62,174 nucleotides of DNA from Bacillota bacterium (GTDB lineage Bacteria > Bacillota > Sulfobacillia > Symbiobacteriales > Symbiobacteriaceae): assembly GCA_023623185.1 (NCBI GenBank), contig JAMNXV010000169.1:1-62174 (forward strand), in the 5' to 3' direction. The position numbers were made by a program, and so were the translations under genes. A model generated the notes under the pieces. It saw only the letters and a program-made list of their open reading frames with translations. It did no database searches and was not told the origin of the DNA. Below, piece by piece: positions 60,849-62,174 of the stretch; positions within the stretch are counted from its first letter, which is position 1; every line of letters begins with the position of its first letter.

Positions 60849-62174
60849 TCAGCCCGACGCCGCCGCACCTCGGGCACGCTGGATCTCCGCCACCGCCTCA
60901 GGGTTCTCCAGCGCCGAAAGGTCGCCGAGCTCCAGGCCCAGGTAAGCCGCCCGGACCACCCGGCGCATGATCTTGGCGTTCCGCGTCTTGGGCAGTGCCC
61001 CCACGAACAGCACGGCCTCGGGCTGCAGAGGCCGGCCCATCTCGCGGGCGATCAGCTCCCTGAGCTCCTCGGCGAGCGCCTGGTCCGGCGCGGCGTCCGG
61101 CCGGGGCACGACGAAGCAGATGGCCGCCTGCCCCTTCACCGGGTGGGGCACCCCGATGGTCGCCGCCTCCTGCACCTGGGGGTGGCCCACCAGCACCGAC
61201 TCGTACTCCGCCGGCCCCACCCGTTTGCCGGCGACGTTGATGGTATCGTCGGAGCGGCCGTGGATGTACCAGAAGCCCTCCTCGTCCACCGACGCCCAGT
61301 CGCCGTGGACCCAGAAGCCCTCGAACCGCCGCCAGTAGGCGTCCAGGTAGCGCTCGGGGTCCCGCCAGAAGCCGCGGGTCATTCCCGCCCAGGGCGCAGT
61401 GAGCGCCAGCTCCCCCACCTGCCCGGGCGGCGCGGGGCGGCCCTGTTCGTCCAGCACCGTGGCCGCCATGCCGGGCACGACGGCGTTGAAGGAGCACTCC
61501 TTGATCGGCCGGATGGGCACACAGCCCAGGATGCCGCCGGAAATCTCGGTGCCGCCCGAGTAGTTGATCATCGGGCAGCGGCCGCCGCCCACGTGCTCGA
61601 CGAACCAGCGGTAGGGCTCCGGGTTCCAGGGCTCGCCGGTCCCGCCGAGCACCCGCAGGCTCGACAGGTCGTGGCGGGTGACCCACTCCGTGCCCGCCGG
61701 CGCGAGCGCCCGGATGACGGTGGGCGAGAGCCCCAGGTGGGTGATGCCGTGCCGCTCGACCATGTCCCACAGCCGGTCGGGCGCCGGATAGTCAGGGGCG
61801 CCGTCGTACAGGTAGACCGTCGCGCCCAGGAAGAGCGCCCCGTAGATCAGCCAGGGCCCCATCATCCAGCCCAGGTCGGTGAACCACATGACCAGGTCGC
61901 CCGGCCCCACGTCGAAGCAGTGGGCCATGTCCTGCGCCGCCTTCACCGGGAAGCCGCCGTGCACGTGCACGGCGCCCTTCGGCCGGCCGGTGGTGCCCGA
62001 GGTGTAGATGATCATGCAGGGGTCTTCCGGATCCATCGGCTCCGTCTCAAAGCGGGCCGGCTGGCCGGCGACCAGCTCATGGTACCAGCGGTCCCGCTCC
62101 GGGGACCAGGCCACGTCGGCGCCGGTGCGCCGCACCACCAGCATGTGCTTCACCGAGGGCGCCTGCGCCGCCGC
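60849..62174 (-). CDS. Acyl-CoA synthetase (AMP-forming), 5' end beyond the window
   Basis: At least 441 residues of an ANL-family enzyme; the frame is open to the right edge, so about 150-200 N-terminal residues are missing. Motifs: YTSGTTGRPKGAVHVHGG (P-loop), MINYSGGTEISGG (A5), VHGDWASVDEEGFWYIHGRSDDTINVAGKR (hinge and A8 region, the last as DDTINVAGKRVG), and the catalytic Lys in TRNAKIMRR. The pattern is closest to acetyl/propionyl-CoA synthetases. Substrate is uncertain. Confidence 0.88.
   Translation of the reverse strand, partial: AAAQAPSVKHMLVVRRTGADVAWSPERDRWYHELVAGQPARFETEPMDPEDPCMIIYTSGTTGRPKGAVHVHGGFPVKAAQDMAHCFDVGPGDLVMWFTDLGWMMGPWLIYGALFLGATVYLYDGAPDYPAPDRLWDMVERHGITHLGLSPTVIRALAPAGTEWVTRHDLSSLRVLGGTGEPWNPEPYRWFVEHVGGGRCPMINYSGGTEISGGILGCVPIRPIKECSFNAVVPGMAATVLDEQGRPAPPGQVGELALTAPWAGMTRGFWRDPERYLDAYWRRFEGFWVHGDWASVDEEGFWYIHGRSDDTINVAGKRVGPAEYESVLVGHPQVQEAATIGVPHPVKGQAAICFVVPRPDAAPDQALAEELRELIAREMGRPLQPEAVLFVGALPKTRNAKIMRRVVRAAYLGLELGDLSALENPEAVAEIQRARGAAASG

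Overview
The window looks like chromosomal DNA of a very G+C-rich, spore-forming Firmicute; Symbiobacterium or a close relative is the best guess. Pointers are the high G+C throughout, Firmicutes-type gene content (MurT/GatD, CotF-like coat proteins, MenA, SelB, TypA), strong AGGAGG-type ribosome sites, many GTG/TTG starts and no rRNA, tRNA or transposase. The genus is inferred from content, not from a database match.

Layout. 0.1-9 kb: a VanY-type peptidase, a degenerate receiver/GGDEF protein, selB and trxB (minus), a strongly structured non-coding stretch, menA, a lipoprotein, and a lysozyme-like/amidase protein whose last ~25 codons are out of frame. 9-12.5 kb: an island of visibly lower G+C with an AAA ATPase and a subtilisin-like protease, matching the two-gene IetAS anti-phage system. 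12.7-17.7 kb: gatD-murT, a lipoprotein, a Bcr/CflA-type exporter and a nitroreductase. 17.7-18.7 kb: 1 kb without genes, with a GTG-rich degenerate repeat and five 114/115-bp tandem repeats. 18.7-22.1 kb: a polar amino acid ABC importer and a coiled-coil membrane protein. 22.5-28.4 kb (minus): a lipoprotein with a probable internal frame disturbance, a DUF2007 protein, a GrdB/PrdB-like protein without the selenocysteine site, a CCA-adding enzyme family member, a HAD phosphatase, thiamine pyrophosphokinase and an ECF sigma factor. 28.6-32.5 kb: DUF72, two overlapping CotF-like genes, sodA, udk, a NifU-like protein and a small membrane protein.

32.8-38.4 kb is a complete oligopeptide importer (SBP, two permeases, two ATPases) with a good promoter. 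38.5-43.1 kb (minus): a membrane protein, a two-component system whose kinase has a c-type haem motif in its sensor domain, and pyrimidine-nucleoside phosphorylase. 43.4-48 kb: a second peptide-type importer lacking ATPases, whose binding protein is fused to a copper-amine-oxidase-like N-terminal domain, then a DUF4352-like lipoprotein. 48-62 kb: typA, a compact subtilisin, an alpha/beta hydrolase, dinB-murD, aspartate aminotransferase, a large SH3b-amidase, a short hybrid-cluster protein behind a CRP/FNR-type palindrome, a small unknown protein, ogt, and an acyl-CoA synthetase cut by the right edge.

Themes: cell-wall turnover and lipid II amidation (VanY, two amidases, MurT/GatD, MurD), peptide and amino acid uptake, redox and nitrosative defence (TrxB, Sod, Hcp, haem kinase), and one acquired defence module. 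Most notable are the IetAS island, a GatD lacking the segment with its catalytic histidine, the tandem repeat array, and the haem sensor kinase. Starts were often moved downstream of the longest reading frame to the codon with the best ribosome site.
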